Positions 22,587 to 30,836 of a stretch of 32,094 bases of DNA are shown here, in pieces. Numbering within the stretch: position 1 is the stretch's first letter; each line of letters starts with the position of its first letter. A model generated the notes under the pieces. It was not told the origin of the DNA. It did not search any database and saw only the letters and a list, made by a program, of their open reading frames with translations. The stretch lies in the NCBI GenBank assembly GCA_021818445.1, contig JAKAEB010000045.1, forward strand, positions 1 through 32,094. The letters are read 5' to 3'. The translations under genes were made by a program, and so were the position numbers. This stretch comes from Planctomycetota bacterium. Lineage in GTDB: Bacteria; Planctomycetota; Phycisphaerae; WQYP01.

Positions 22587-25049
22587 TCACGGTTGCAGTG
22601 TCGGCTGCTTTCCGCCACGGCTGGTGTGAATGGTCAAGGTGGCGGACGTAAGGCCGGCGGCGTGCGCGTTAATGTTAATAATTCCCGGTGTGTGTCCCGC
22701 CCGCACCAGCACCATGCACAGTCCATGGAAGGCGCGGCGAGAATCGGCAAGGTTCCTTTCATGGCTGACAGGATCGCCATTGGCAACACCCGCGAGTTGC
22801 CCGGCACCGGTCACCTTAAAATGAACCATGTTGTCCGCCATGGGCACAACCTGTCCATGGGCATCGACAACCTCCACAGCAATGGGCGCAACGCTCTCCC
22901 CATCGGCCAGCAGATGTGGATATTCGTCGACTAAACGCAATGCAATCGGTGATGTGGCGGTATGCAGGGTCATATGTGCCACTTTACGCCCGGCGTCATA
23001 TCCAATGGCGGTGAGGGTGCCCGGCGCGTAAGGCACCTTCCAGTCCAGATACCCGAACTTCGGCATGGTTTTTGATCCCAGGCCTTTGCCGTTCAGGAAT
23101 AACTCAACGCGATGGCAGTTGGAATAGCAACGGACGCGCACCGGCTTACCGATCATGGTTTTATTAAATGTCCAAGCGGGAAAAATATAAATTGAAGGCG
23201 ATTTATTCCACCACGCCCGCCAATAGTAATAGCAGGGCTTACGGAAGCCGCATAAATCCATGGTCCCCGTCTGACTGCCGATGGCCGGCCAGCCAAAGGG
23301 ATTCGGCTCGCCGCGATAATCAAAGCCCGTCCAGATAAATTCGCCCGCCACGTAATGATGCGCAGCGACCGGTCGCCAGGCGCGCCAAGGCTCGTGATTG
23401 GCAAACCACGACCGGGGAGATTTCAACTCCGCACCGTACTCCGAGCAAAGTCCGGTCTGGCGCGACGTATGGAGCACACCTCTGGCACTGAAGCAGTTGT
23501 AATCTTCGCTACCGAAGATCATTTTGTCCGGGTACATGCGATGCAATTTCGGATAGATGCTGCCATGATAATTGATGCCCAATAAATTTTCCACGGACAT
23601 AAATCCACGGCGGCTGTAACCATTATTCATGGCGCAGGTAACTGGTCTTGTCGGATCGAGATGGTGTACCAGACGCTGCATGGCGGCAAAAATGGCCGCA
23701 CCCTCGGGCTTTCCCTGCAGGGCGTTTTCCTCATTGCACATCGACCAAAAAATAATACATGGGTTGTTGCGCTGCTGAAGGACCATGGAGCGCAAATCTG
23801 AAAGATTGGAATATTGTGTACCGGGGGGCGATTTCCATGTCCACGCATCACCGAGGTGGCGGTTCTCATCCATTACCAGCATGCCGAGGTGATTGCAGGC
23901 GCGGTAAAAGGCCGAGGCCAGCGGATTATGCGCCGTCCGATACGCATTGGATCCCATTGCCTTGAGTTTGGCGATCCGCCACGCCCAGAGATTATCCGGC
24001 GCACCAACGCCTACCCCGGGAAAATCCTGGTGGTTGCATGTGCCTTTGATCTCCACATGGCGTCCATCCAGGAAAAATCCATGATCGGGATCAAAACGCA
24101 AGGTGCGCACGCCAAAAGTGGTAAGTTTGGAATCCACCACTCTTCCGCCTGCCTTCACTTGGGTTTCAAGGTGATAGAGATGGCAGTGGTGCAGCGACCA
24201 CATCGCGGCATCTCGAATGATTGTGTGCTGTACAAACGTCTGCTTCGCACCGGCCGCCAGCGTCTCGATCTGCGTTGCAACTGCAACGACTTGCCCCGGA
24301 GGCGACAGCACCTTGGAAGTCAGGGTAAATTTCTGCGAGGTGCGGTGTTCGTTTTCGATGGTGGTGCGGATGGTGAGTTGGGCGCTGGCATGATCACCGT
24401 GGACATCCCGGCTGATCGGCCCGCGGACTTGGCTTATGACATACGCACCCCACGGCGCGACGTGCAACTTGCCGGTGATAATCAGGCGCACATGGCGATA
24501 GATTCCGCCCCCCTCATACCACCATCCTTCAAACCAGCGGGGGTCAACATACACGGCAATCTGGTTGGAAGTTCCCACCCGCACATACGGCGTAATGTTG
24601 TAGCGAAATGCCGTATAACCGCTGGGATGCTGCCCCACCAATCGCCCATTAATAAACACCACTGCGTCGCGATACACGCCACCGAAATTAAGCCAGATGG
24701 TTTTTCCCCGGGCAGATGAGGGTATTGGCAATTGGCGTTTGTACCACGCCGGATACACCGGAAGGGAGCCGCTATCAGCGGTGGCCTTATGCGTAAATGC
24801 ACCACCAATAATATAATCATCCGGCAGTTGTACCGGCGTCCATTTGGCGCTTTTCGGTGGAAGTTGCAACTTGGCGGCGGTGGCGGCACTCATTACCGGC
24901 GGAACTTTGCGGTCTGCCATGTTGGTGAGTCGGCATATCTGCCAATGGCTATCCAAAAGCCGAACGCTTCGCCCAATAACACGGGGGCCATTGAAGACCG
25001 CCACAAAAAGAAACGCCAGCAACACGACCCGCATGGTGTTGTACTTCAT
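22587..25049 (-). CDS. Secreted glycoside hydrolase family 2 enzyme (beta-galactosidase-like)
   Basis: The 820-residue exported enzyme has a signal peptide (about residues 1-26) and the GH2 order: sugar-binding domain (about 70-195), immunoglobulin-like domain (about 200-315), TIM barrel (about 318-600) and C-terminal beta domains, the last of the kind found in GH2 relatives with PHLLADGESVAPIAVEVVDA. The barrel has YRTAHNP (370-376), WSMCNEEN with acid/base E440, and IFGSEDYN with nucleophile E515. Substrate is unclear; beta-galactosidase, beta-glucuronidase and beta-mannosidase activities all occur in the family. It faces the prepilin gene across a shared regulatory region. The ATG at 25049 touches AGAAGG directly, with a second GAGG about 10 nt upstream; an in-frame ATG at 25034 is possible. 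Confidence 0.92.
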   Translation of the reverse strand: MKYNTMRVVLLAFLFVAVFNGPRVIGRSVRLLDSHWQICRLTNMADRKVPPVMSAATAAKLQLPPKSAKWTPVQLPDDYIIGGAFTHKATADSGSLPVYPAWYKRQLPIPSSARGKTIWLNFGGVYRDAVVFINGRLVGQHPSGYTAFRYNITPYVRVGTSNQIAVYVDPRWFEGWWYEGGGIYRHVRLIITGKLHVAPWGAYVISQVRGPISRDVHGDHASAQLTIRTTIENEHRTSQKFTLTSKVLSPPGQVVAVATQIETLAAGAKQTFVQHTIIRDAAMWSLHHCHLYHLETQVKAGGRVVDSKLTTFGVRTLRFDPDHGFFLDGRHVEIKGTCNHQDFPGVGVGAPDNLWAWRIAKLKAMGSNAYRTAHNPLASAFYRACNHLGMLVMDENRHLGDAWTWKSPPGTQYSNLSDLRSMVLQQRNNPCIIFWSMCNEENALQGKPEGAAIFAAMQRLVHHLDPTRPVTCAMNNGYSRRGFMSVENLLGINYHGSIYPKLHRMYPDKMIFGSEDYNCFSARGVLHTSRQTGLCSEYGAELKSPRSWFANHEPWRAWRPVAAHHYVAGEFIWTGFDYRGEPNPFGWPAIGSQTGTMDLCGFRKPCYYYWRAWWNKSPSIYIFPAWTFNKTMIGKPVRVRCYSNCHRVELFLNGKGLGSKTMPKFGYLDWKVPYAPGTLTAIGYDAGRKVAHMTLHTATSPIALRLVDEYPHLLADGESVAPIAVEVVDAHGQVVPMADNMVHFKVTGAGQLAGVANGDPVSHERNLADSRRAFHGLCMVLVRAGHTPGIININAHAAGLTSATLTIHTSRGGKQPTLQP

Positions 25050-25382
25050 CCTTCTATGTCCTCACTTCAAAGTGATGCTTAAAGACGTATGGCCGTCGGC
25101 ATCCGATCGCAGTTTGTCAAAGCCACATCAAAATAATGCCTCAAAATTGGCGGCATCTCTAGTTGTGACCCGACCTTTGGCGCTTCCCCTTGGCGGTGCA
25201 TGCTAGTATTGAAATTCCTCCGATACAACCATGGATAAGCAAAAAATGGTAGGAGCCAAAGCGGGCCAACCATCCATTTCGATGGGCATCATTGGGCGCC
25301 CCGGGCCGAATACATAGGCCTGCGAACCGCTGGCCGGGCTGCCGGAAAGTGCAGACAAACGGGTGACATCCAAGATTGGGTA

Positions 25383-25408
25383 TGATACAAAATCAGAAGT
25401 TTTTTTTG
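25383..25408 (+). promoter_or_regulatory. 26-bp motif, copy A: candidate XylR-like binding site
   Basis: It begins TGATACAAA, has CAGAA in the middle and ends in a T-run followed by G. It matches the motif at 29758-29783 at 22 of 26 positions, in the same orientation relative to the downstream gene. It starts 59 bp before the -10 box, so it would cover about -71 to -46, a typical activator position. Confidence 0.55.
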
Positions 25409-25441
25409 CAATGATAACATACCATCCCCCATTTTTTGGTC

Positions 25442-25447
25442 TATACT
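25442..25447 (+). promoter_or_regulatory. -10 box of the prepilin promoter (TATACT)
   Basis: TATACT matches 5 of 6 consensus bases. The region 17 bp upstream (ATACCA) is a poor -35, as expected for a promoter that depends on an activator. The start point near 25454 implies a leader of about 165 nt. Confidence 0.5.
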
Positions 25448-25617
25448 TTCAGGTGTGAAGCGTGGCGAGGACAGACGGTGTCCGTCGAGCTGCTTGGCGG
25501 GATAAAACGCAATTCATGTTTATCTGCTGCTGCGGCCACGTATGCAAGTAACAAATCGGCGTTCAAGTGTATGAAGGCCGTTCTGGCGAGTACTGCACCG
25601 AATCGAGGAGATCGTTT

Positions 25618-26589
25618 ATGTTTATCGTTCACACCCATTCACGGCGCGACCGCACTGCCAATGGCAGAGGCAGCGGGTTCACGTTGGTCGAGTTGCTGGT
25701 CGTCATTTCCATTATTGCGCTATTGATTTCGCTTCTGTTGCCTGCGTTGGCCAAGGCGAAGCAATCCGCATTGACGGTCGCATGCTTAGCTAATCTGCGG
25801 TCGCTGGGACAGCTAACCAACGAGTATGCCCAGTCTTATCAGGATTCAATTCCGTTCGGAAGCTCAACCGCGGAAAATTGGCCCAACCAATGGGGGCAGG
25901 ATAGCTGGGATGCGCTGCTGTTTTCCTTCAAGGCGGGTATTGCACCGACGCCATATTGGGAATTGACTTACGGCGATGGTAACCAGTATTTCCCGAAACC
26001 GCCGCGGTTTCCGGGGCGGGCGGCTGAATACAATGCCATCTTTGACTGCCCGGCGCAAACCATCGCGCCCACTCCGGGCGCGGCGGAACCGTCTTATGCG
26101 GCCAACCCCAACTTCTTTATGTCCTACAGCCGATATGACAACAAGACTCACTACACCGTGAGGCTTTCTCAAGTAACCGATCCATCCGAGGCGGTGGCGA
26201 TTGGGGACGCCAATGAGACGATCCCGACCGAGCATAGCTTTTTCACCTTCAACTGGAGGCAGAATTCGGCTGGGAGCCACGTTGGTTCCGCGTACAAGTA
26301 CGTCAACTATGCCGACTACCTGGTCCCACCCGACGGGCTCCAAGCCGGTGGAACCGCCAATGAAGATTACCCGGCCGGCACGGTGGCGGGAGGCACCGGA
26401 CTGCGGTACCGCCATAACAATAGTGCCAACGCGGTTTTCTTCGATGGCCACGCAACCACTATTCCAATGAATCGCAATACGCCGGGCGCTGCACCGGGGG
26501 CGACGGGCACAACCGGGTCGCAGGGGCTGAAGATTGCCAATATCATCAATCCGAATCTGCCGAGCGGAATTGATGAAAACCCATACTAA
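25618..26589 (+). CDS. Prepilin-type protein with H-X9-DG motif (planctomycete type)
   Basis: The 323-residue protein has a short basic leader and then the type IV prepilin/pseudopilin cleavage site and helix, GFTLVELLVVISIIALLISL (about residues 20-39), cut after the Gly by prepilin peptidase. A large secreted domain follows. Near its end lies HNNSANAVFFDGHA (about 266-279), the H-X9-DG motif typical of the large planctomycete families of such proteins, where numerous copies are scattered through a genome. Its role is not established; surface fibres or substrate capture have been suggested by context. The ATG at 25618 lies 7 nt after GAGGAG (25605-25610). A strong terminator follows at 26739-26770. 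Confidence 0.92.
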   Translation: MFIVHTHSRRDRTANGRGSGFTLVELLVVISIIALLISLLLPALAKAKQSALTVACLANLRSLGQLTNEYAQSYQDSIPFGSSTAENWPNQWGQDSWDALLFSFKAGIAPTPYWELTYGDGNQYFPKPPRFPGRAAEYNAIFDCPAQTIAPTPGAAEPSYAANPNFFMSYSRYDNKTHYTVRLSQVTDPSEAVAIGDANETIPTEHSFFTFNWRQNSAGSHVGSAYKYVNYADYLVPPDGLQAGGTANEDYPAGTVAGGTGLRYRHNNSANAVFFDGHATTIPMNRNTPGAAPGATGTTGSQGLKIANIINPNLPSGIDENPY

Positions 26590-26738
26590 GACCGCAGGCG
26601 TATGCGGCACCTTCCGGCGGGATATGACGCAGGATTCGGACGACTTGTTTTTACCATACGGGGATAAGATTATTGGAAACTTCATTGTCAGCCGGAATGA
26701 TAATGGAGACCATACATAAGAAATCTGGCTTGAAACGT

Positions 26739-26770
26739 GGGACGGCTCGCGAGGCGGGTCGTCCCTTTTT
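26739..26770 (+). terminator. Strong rho-independent terminator after the prepilin gene
   Basis: A 12-bp stem (26739-26750 with 26754-26765, two G-T pairs) closes a GAG loop and is followed by TTTTT. It separates the prepilin transcript from the sulfatase gene. Confidence 0.85.
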
Positions 26771-26803
26771 ATTGGGTGACGTTTCAGCGGAAGGAACCGA
26801 CGC

Positions 26804-26833
26804 AGCAGGGTGCATTATTTCAGACACCCTGCT
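26804..26833. promoter_or_regulatory. Inverted repeat AGCAGGGTG-N12-CACCCTGCT upstream of the sulfatase
   Basis: Perfect 9-bp arms whose centres are 21 bp apart, about two helical turns. It ends 41 bp before the sulfatase ATG. It could be an operator or, if transcribed, a leader hairpin. A weak -10 (TAAACT, 26833-26838) touches its right arm. Confidence 0.4.
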
Positions 26834-26874
26834 AAACTCATACCGTGGTGTCACATTTTAACGGAGTTTTATTG

Positions 26875-28419
26875 ATGAAACGGCGGACATTTCTAAAAAC
26901 AGGTGCAGCGGCGGCGGTAGCCGGAACAGTATCGACCATGCGCAAAACGCAGGCCGCAAGGGTGAATCGATCGGGTCGCCGCCCCAATATTCTGGTCTTT
27001 CTCACCGACGATCATGGCCGCTGGGCGCAGCAGCCCTATGGCAACCCCGATGTTAAAACACCCAACATGAGTTGGCTTGAGGAACACGGCACCAAAATGA
27101 CGCAGGCCTACACCACCTGTCCGGTCTGTTCGCCGGCGCGGGCATCATTCTTTACGGGCCGGATGCCATCGCAGCACGGTATTCAAGACTGGCTTTATGA
27201 ACCTGGCCATATCTACGATAACTGCCTTAAGGGGCAGACCCTGATATCCGAGCCGCTAAAAAGTGCTGGCTATCACACCGGATTGGTGGGAAAGTGGCAT
27301 TGTGGTGCCACACGATTTCCCAAAACGGCATTTGATTACTGGTACAGCTTCTGGGTGTGGCAGTATCCCCATTTTGGCAAGCAAAATTTTTCCAATCAGG
27401 GAAAATATCTGGAAGAGTATGGCAATCAATCGCACCTGCTGACCAATCGTGCGCTGGAATTTTTGAAAAATTCGCGGGCGGGACGACGAAAAAACCGTGA
27501 GCCATTTTTCCTCTTCGTGGGCTATACCGACACACATTCCCCGCACATCCAGGCACCGAAAAAATATGTCGACTACTACAATCGTCAACCGCTTAATTGG
27601 TTCAAGGTACCCCCGTTTGCGCCATGCCATGGGCAGATTGCCACTCTGGCCAATGGAGTGCCGCGTCTCGCGTCAGAACAGCACGCCCGCCTTGCAGAAT
27701 ATTATGGGGCCGTTGCCAACATTGACGATCAGGTGGGCCGGGTAATCACCGCCCTGAAGGATATGGGCGAACTTGACGACACCATGGTGGTATATACGGG
27801 TGACCATGGATTGAACGGTGGACACAACGGCTTTTGGGAGAAGGGCAACGCCACCATACCGCAGAATTTTGTAGATGACTCGATCCTGATATCGTCGATT
27901 GTTTCGTGGCGTAATGGCGGTATCAAAGCCGGTGCGACCAGTGATGCCATCGTCAGCCATCCTGACCTTTTCATGACCATTTTGGATGTGGCCAAGGCCC
28001 ACCCCGGTCAAGCAGTCATGGAAAGCATTAACTCGCCGGGGCTTTCATATCTACGTCAGTTGCGAGGCGAAAAGGTATCGGGCTGGCGCGATTCAATTAT
28101 TTGTGAATACGGCAATGCCCGTATGATCCGCACCGATCGCTACAAGTTGATTCTGCGTTATCCATTTGATTGGGTACAGGCTCCCAATGAACTTTATGAT
28201 TTGCAAAATGATCCGCATGAACGGATCAATGTTTACGGAAAAGCGGCACACCAGGGATTAATAAAAGACCTGAGTCGAAAAATTAATGCGTTCTTCAAGG
28301 TATACACCGTGCCGGGTAATTCCGGTCTTGACCTGGAAAAACAACCGACACCCAATCCGCAGGCACCTTGGATCCGGATGGCACGCCGTGATACGCAGTG
28401 GATTGTGCGCGATTATTAA
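26875..28419 (+). CDS. Tat-exported formylglycine sulfatase
   Basis: The 514-residue enzyme removes sulfate esters from glycans or similar substrates. It begins with a twin-arginine signal (MKRRTFLKTGAAAAVAG). The alkaline-phosphatase-type fold follows with ILVFLTDDHGRW (metal ligands D45, D46). The formylglycine motif is C85-S-P-A-R89 in TTCPVCSPARASFFTGR, where the Cys must be converted by a maturase. GKWHCG and GDHGLNGGHNGFWEKGN (D310, H311) complete the site. It resembles planctomycete arylsulfatase A-like enzymes used on sulfated polysaccharides; no maturase gene is in the window. The ATG at 26875 lies 8 nt after GGAG (26863-26866). Confidence 0.94.
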   Translation: MKRRTFLKTGAAAAVAGTVSTMRKTQAARVNRSGRRPNILVFLTDDHGRWAQQPYGNPDVKTPNMSWLEEHGTKMTQAYTTCPVCSPARASFFTGRMPSQHGIQDWLYEPGHIYDNCLKGQTLISEPLKSAGYHTGLVGKWHCGATRFPKTAFDYWYSFWVWQYPHFGKQNFSNQGKYLEEYGNQSHLLTNRALEFLKNSRAGRRKNREPFFLFVGYTDTHSPHIQAPKKYVDYYNRQPLNWFKVPPFAPCHGQIATLANGVPRLASEQHARLAEYYGAVANIDDQVGRVITALKDMGELDDTMVVYTGDHGLNGGHNGFWEKGNATIPQNFVDDSILISSIVSWRNGGIKAGATSDAIVSHPDLFMTILDVAKAHPGQAVMESINSPGLSYLRQLRGEKVSGWRDSIICEYGNARMIRTDRYKLILRYPFDWVQAPNELYDLQNDPHERINVYGKAAHQGLIKDLSRKINAFFKVYTVPGNSGLDLEKQPTPNPQAPWIRMARRDTQWIVRDY

Positions 28420-28466
28420 TCGTCAGGCACAGAGTACCCATCGCAGAACCTGCGGGTGACACGCCG

Positions 28467-29711
28467 CTAAAGGCGGATGAATGGTCTTTCAACGGCGCGG
28501 GGAGGCGGTACGATTGATGATTGCTTGCCGGCGGAATTTTCCGGTGCACGGGCGTCTTCAAGGCGTTTTGCTTTCCGCATGTCGCGGGGTGTCTGATCAA
28601 AATAGCTGTGAAACGACGTGCTGAATTGCCGGGGGGAACTGTAGCCCGCCTCTTCAGCCACCTTGGCGATCGGCATGTCTGTGTCGAGTATTAAACGCCG
28701 CGCCGTTTCCATCTGAATACGTTGTATTTCTGTCGCCGGTGTTCGGCCCAGCGTGGCGACAAAATGGCGCTCCATGGTGGGGCGCGATACCGCCAACTGG
28801 TCCGCCAGCCACTTGACCGATACGCCGCTCTTGAGATTACGGTGAATCATTTTCAGGCCTTCGCGTACCAAGTCGTCTTCCACGCCGAAAATATCGGACG
28901 AAAGCCGGGTAATGACTCTCAGCGGCGGAACCAACACCTGTGTGGTACGTACTTTGCGCCTTCGCATAATTTGATACAACAGCGCCATCGCACGAAATCC
29001 GATGTTATAGGTGTCGAGAAGGATGCTCGATAAATGGGGTGCCCTTAACTGACCGTACAGATCATCATTATCGGTTCCCAGAATGGCGACCTCTTCAGGC
29101 ACCTTGAGTTTCAATCGGCGGCAGGCATCAACCAGGTAGGTACCGAGCAGATCATCACCCGCATAAACGGCTACTGGCGTGGTAAGCCGTTTCAGCCAAC
29201 GAGCTGCCACGCTGGGATATATTCCCTGTCGGTCTTCGGCTTCGTGCTCGTGTTTGTGAAAATATTCGGCCGTTACTCCTCTGGCAGTCGCTTGCGCCAT
29301 AAAGCCATCCCGACGGGCATCCGACCAGTAGCGATTTTCCATTCCGTAATAGACTAAGCGCCGAAAGCCGCGATCGACAAAATAGTCCGCGGCCATCCGC
29401 CCGACGGCCATATCGTCCGTAATGACTCGCGGCAGCTTAGACGAAGGCGTTTCGGCTGAGACATCCACAGCCGGTAACTGGCGCTGCGCTATTTCCTCGG
29501 AGAGTTTCCATGCCGGGGGGCTGCCAGCGGTAAGCACGCCACCAATGTCGCCGCGGATCAATTTGGGGAAATCGACCATTTCAAAATTGTCCGGGAAGAA
29601 TATCCTTATCTCCGGCTGGCTGGCGGCATACTTCGCGGCACCCCGCAGCACGTCGCGATTGTATGCAACCGCCAAATTACCCAGATACAACACCCGCTTA
29701 TTTTTCCGCAT
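28467..29711 (-). CDS. XylR-like transcriptional regulator (periplasmic-binding-like + AraC domains)
   Basis: The 414-residue protein has a LacI/periplasmic-binding-type sensor domain (about residues 1-270), with VLYLGNLAVAYNRDVLRGAA, GVLTAGSPP, DYFVDRGFRRLVYYG and VAILGTDNDDLYGQLRAPHLSSI. An AraC-type double helix-turn-helix follows at about 280-375 (VKWLADQLAVSRPTMERHFV and IAKVAEEAGYSSPRQFSTSF). This is the layout of E. coli XylR, so it probably binds a sugar and activates nearby genes. ATG 29711 is chosen: AGGAGG lies 10 nt upstream and the longer frame to 29813 runs through the promoter. It is divergent from the GH128-like gene and convergent with the sulfatase. Confidence 0.92.
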   Translation of the reverse strand: MRKNKRVLYLGNLAVAYNRDVLRGAAKYAASQPEIRIFFPDNFEMVDFPKLIRGDIGGVLTAGSPPAWKLSEEIAQRQLPAVDVSAETPSSKLPRVITDDMAVGRMAADYFVDRGFRRLVYYGMENRYWSDARRDGFMAQATARGVTAEYFHKHEHEAEDRQGIYPSVAARWLKRLTTPVAVYAGDDLLGTYLVDACRRLKLKVPEEVAILGTDNDDLYGQLRAPHLSSILLDTYNIGFRAMALLYQIMRRRKVRTTQVLVPPLRVITRLSSDIFGVEDDLVREGLKMIHRNLKSGVSVKWLADQLAVSRPTMERHFVATLGRTPATEIQRIQMETARRLILDTDMPIAKVAEEAGYSSPRQFSTSFHSYFDQTPRDMRKAKRLEDARAPENSAGKQSSIVPPPRAVERPFIRL

Positions 29712-29732
29712 CGTGGCCGAACCTCCTTGCCC

Positions 29733-29761
29733 ATTATAGCCATTGCTCTCACATGTGTGAT
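29733..29761 (-). promoter_or_regulatory. Promoter of the XylR-like regulator gene
   Basis: On the minus strand a perfect TATAAT (29738-29733) lies 17 bp after ATCACA (29761-29756, 4 of 6). The start point near 29726 gives a very short leader with AGGAGG at its front. The -35 overlaps the 26-bp motif, which would allow autoregulation. Confidence 0.6.
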
Positions 29762-29783
29762 ACAAATCCAGAATCTTTTTTTG
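29758..29783 (+). promoter_or_regulatory. 26-bp motif, copy B: candidate XylR-like binding site
   Basis: The second copy of the motif at 25383-25408 (22 of 26 identical). It starts 60 bp before the TACACT -10 of the GH128-like gene and overlaps the -35 of the divergent regulator gene, a common layout for AraC-family regulators. Confidence 0.55.
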
Positions 29784-29817
29784 ATTTTTTTGCCTAGATT
29801 TGATCCCCCTCACCCTC

Positions 29818-29823
29818 TACACT
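29818..29823 (+). promoter_or_regulatory. -10 box of the GH128-like gene (TACACT)
   Basis: TACACT shares 4 of 6 consensus bases and sits in the context TCTACACT, close to TCTATACT of the prepilin promoter. The start point near 29830 puts the ATG at 29877 about 47 nt downstream. Confidence 0.45.
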
Positions 29824-29876
29824 AATCACCGATATTGACGAACGATGGCACACGCTTACTCAAAGGGTATTTCAGC

Positions 29877-30704
29877 ATGCGGCACACATGGCTTTTAGCG
29901 GCTCTGGCAATCACCACGTCAACGCTCGTCGGAGGATTGCGCTTGGTGCACGCCCATAGCAAGAAAAAGGGTGTTGGTTGGGTATTTCGCCATGCCGAAG
30001 CTCAATCCATGAAGGAGGTTGGCCAACTTCATGTGCATTGGTTTTACACCTGGGGATACCAAAGACCGGCCATCGCTCCAAAGCAATTGCACTTCGTGCC
30101 CATGATTTGGGGCTATTATCCCAAAAACCTCCATGCTTGCATCCGACAGATTGTGAACTACAAAAAACACCATATTGTCAACGCGATGCTGGCATTCAAC
30201 GAACCCGATGGCCGAAAGCAGTCTGATTTCGCCGTGTCCAAGGCGATCAAGGCGTGGCCCCAACTTGAAGCAGCGGGCTTACCGCTGGGCAGCCCCGCCT
30301 GCGCCAAACCGCTCGGCAAATGGATGAAAACCTTTATGCGCGGCGTGCAGAAGCACCACTATCGCGTCAATTTTGTATGCGTTCACTGGTATGGTGCCCC
30401 CAACCCGCGAGGTTTTCTAAAATCGCTTCGGCGCATTCATCACATGTACCACCGACCATTATGGATCACGGAATTTGCCGTGGCCGACTGGTCCGCACTC
30501 AAGACACATGAAAACAAAGACTCGCCAGCGGCGATTATCCATTTCATGAAGGTGGTCCTTCCGGCGCTGAATCGGCTCAGGTATGTCCAGCGATATGCGT
30601 GGTTTCCGGGGCCGCAGTCCACCCACACACCGGTAGGGCGATCGGCACTGTTCAATAAAAATGGATCGCTTACGGCGCTGGGCAGAATTTATGCCGCCGA
30701 CTGA
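29877..30704 (+). CDS. Secreted glycosyl hydrolase, GH128-like (Asl1/GH catalytic-core family)
   Basis: The 275-residue exported enzyme has a signal peptide (MRHTWLLAALAITTSTLVGG, about residues 1-27) and one TIM-barrel domain of the glycosyl-hydrolase catalytic-core type (PF11790), which includes GH128 beta-1,3-glucanases. The acid/base Glu is E109 in LAFNEPDG and the nucleophile E199 in WITEFAVADW; VHWYG and GSPACA are other family-like points. Length is normal for the single-domain form. The exact glucan is not shown by sequence. The ATG at 29877 is chosen because AAAGGG lies 9 nt upstream; an in-frame TTG at 29835 would fall almost at the predicted transcription start. A terminator follows at 30721-30759. 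Confidence 0.85.
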   Translation: MRHTWLLAALAITTSTLVGGLRLVHAHSKKKGVGWVFRHAEAQSMKEVGQLHVHWFYTWGYQRPAIAPKQLHFVPMIWGYYPKNLHACIRQIVNYKKHHIVNAMLAFNEPDGRKQSDFAVSKAIKAWPQLEAAGLPLGSPACAKPLGKWMKTFMRGVQKHHYRVNFVCVHWYGAPNPRGFLKSLRRIHHMYHRPLWITEFAVADWSALKTHENKDSPAAIIHFMKVVLPALNRLRYVQRYAWFPGPQSTHTPVGRSALFNKNGSLTALGRIYAAD

Positions 30705-30720
30705 AACGTACTGATGAGAC

Positions 30721-30759
30721 GGGCGAAAGGCGCTTTTCCTGCGCTCACCCGCCCTTTTT
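30721..30759 (+). terminator. Rho-independent terminator after the GH128-like gene
   Basis: GGGCG pairs with CGCCC and an inner GCGC with GCGC, with a small internal loop between them; TTTTT follows directly at 30755-30759. It lies 17 nt after the stop codon. Confidence 0.75.
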
Positions 30760-30836
30760 GTCGGAATGTATTCAAAGTTAAAACGCTGTGTGTCGGCCAC
30801 CATATAGATGGCGTTTTCCACTACAATAGTCGATTA

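Larger units (their letters stand above)
25050..25617. other. Divergent regulatory region between GH2 and prepilin genes
   Basis: No gene is supported in 568 bp. It carries the 26-bp motif (25383-25408), the prepilin -10 (25442-25447) and a long prepilin leader (about 25454-25617) with two mutually exclusive small hairpins at 25469-25486. No good promoter for the GH2 gene was found by eye. Confidence 0.6.

Noticed and set aside
25195..25435. A minus-strand run without stop, of about 80 codons, upstream of the GH2 gene
   Set aside because: No start codon with a ribosome binding site, no recognisable pattern, and it spans the 26-bp regulatory motif.
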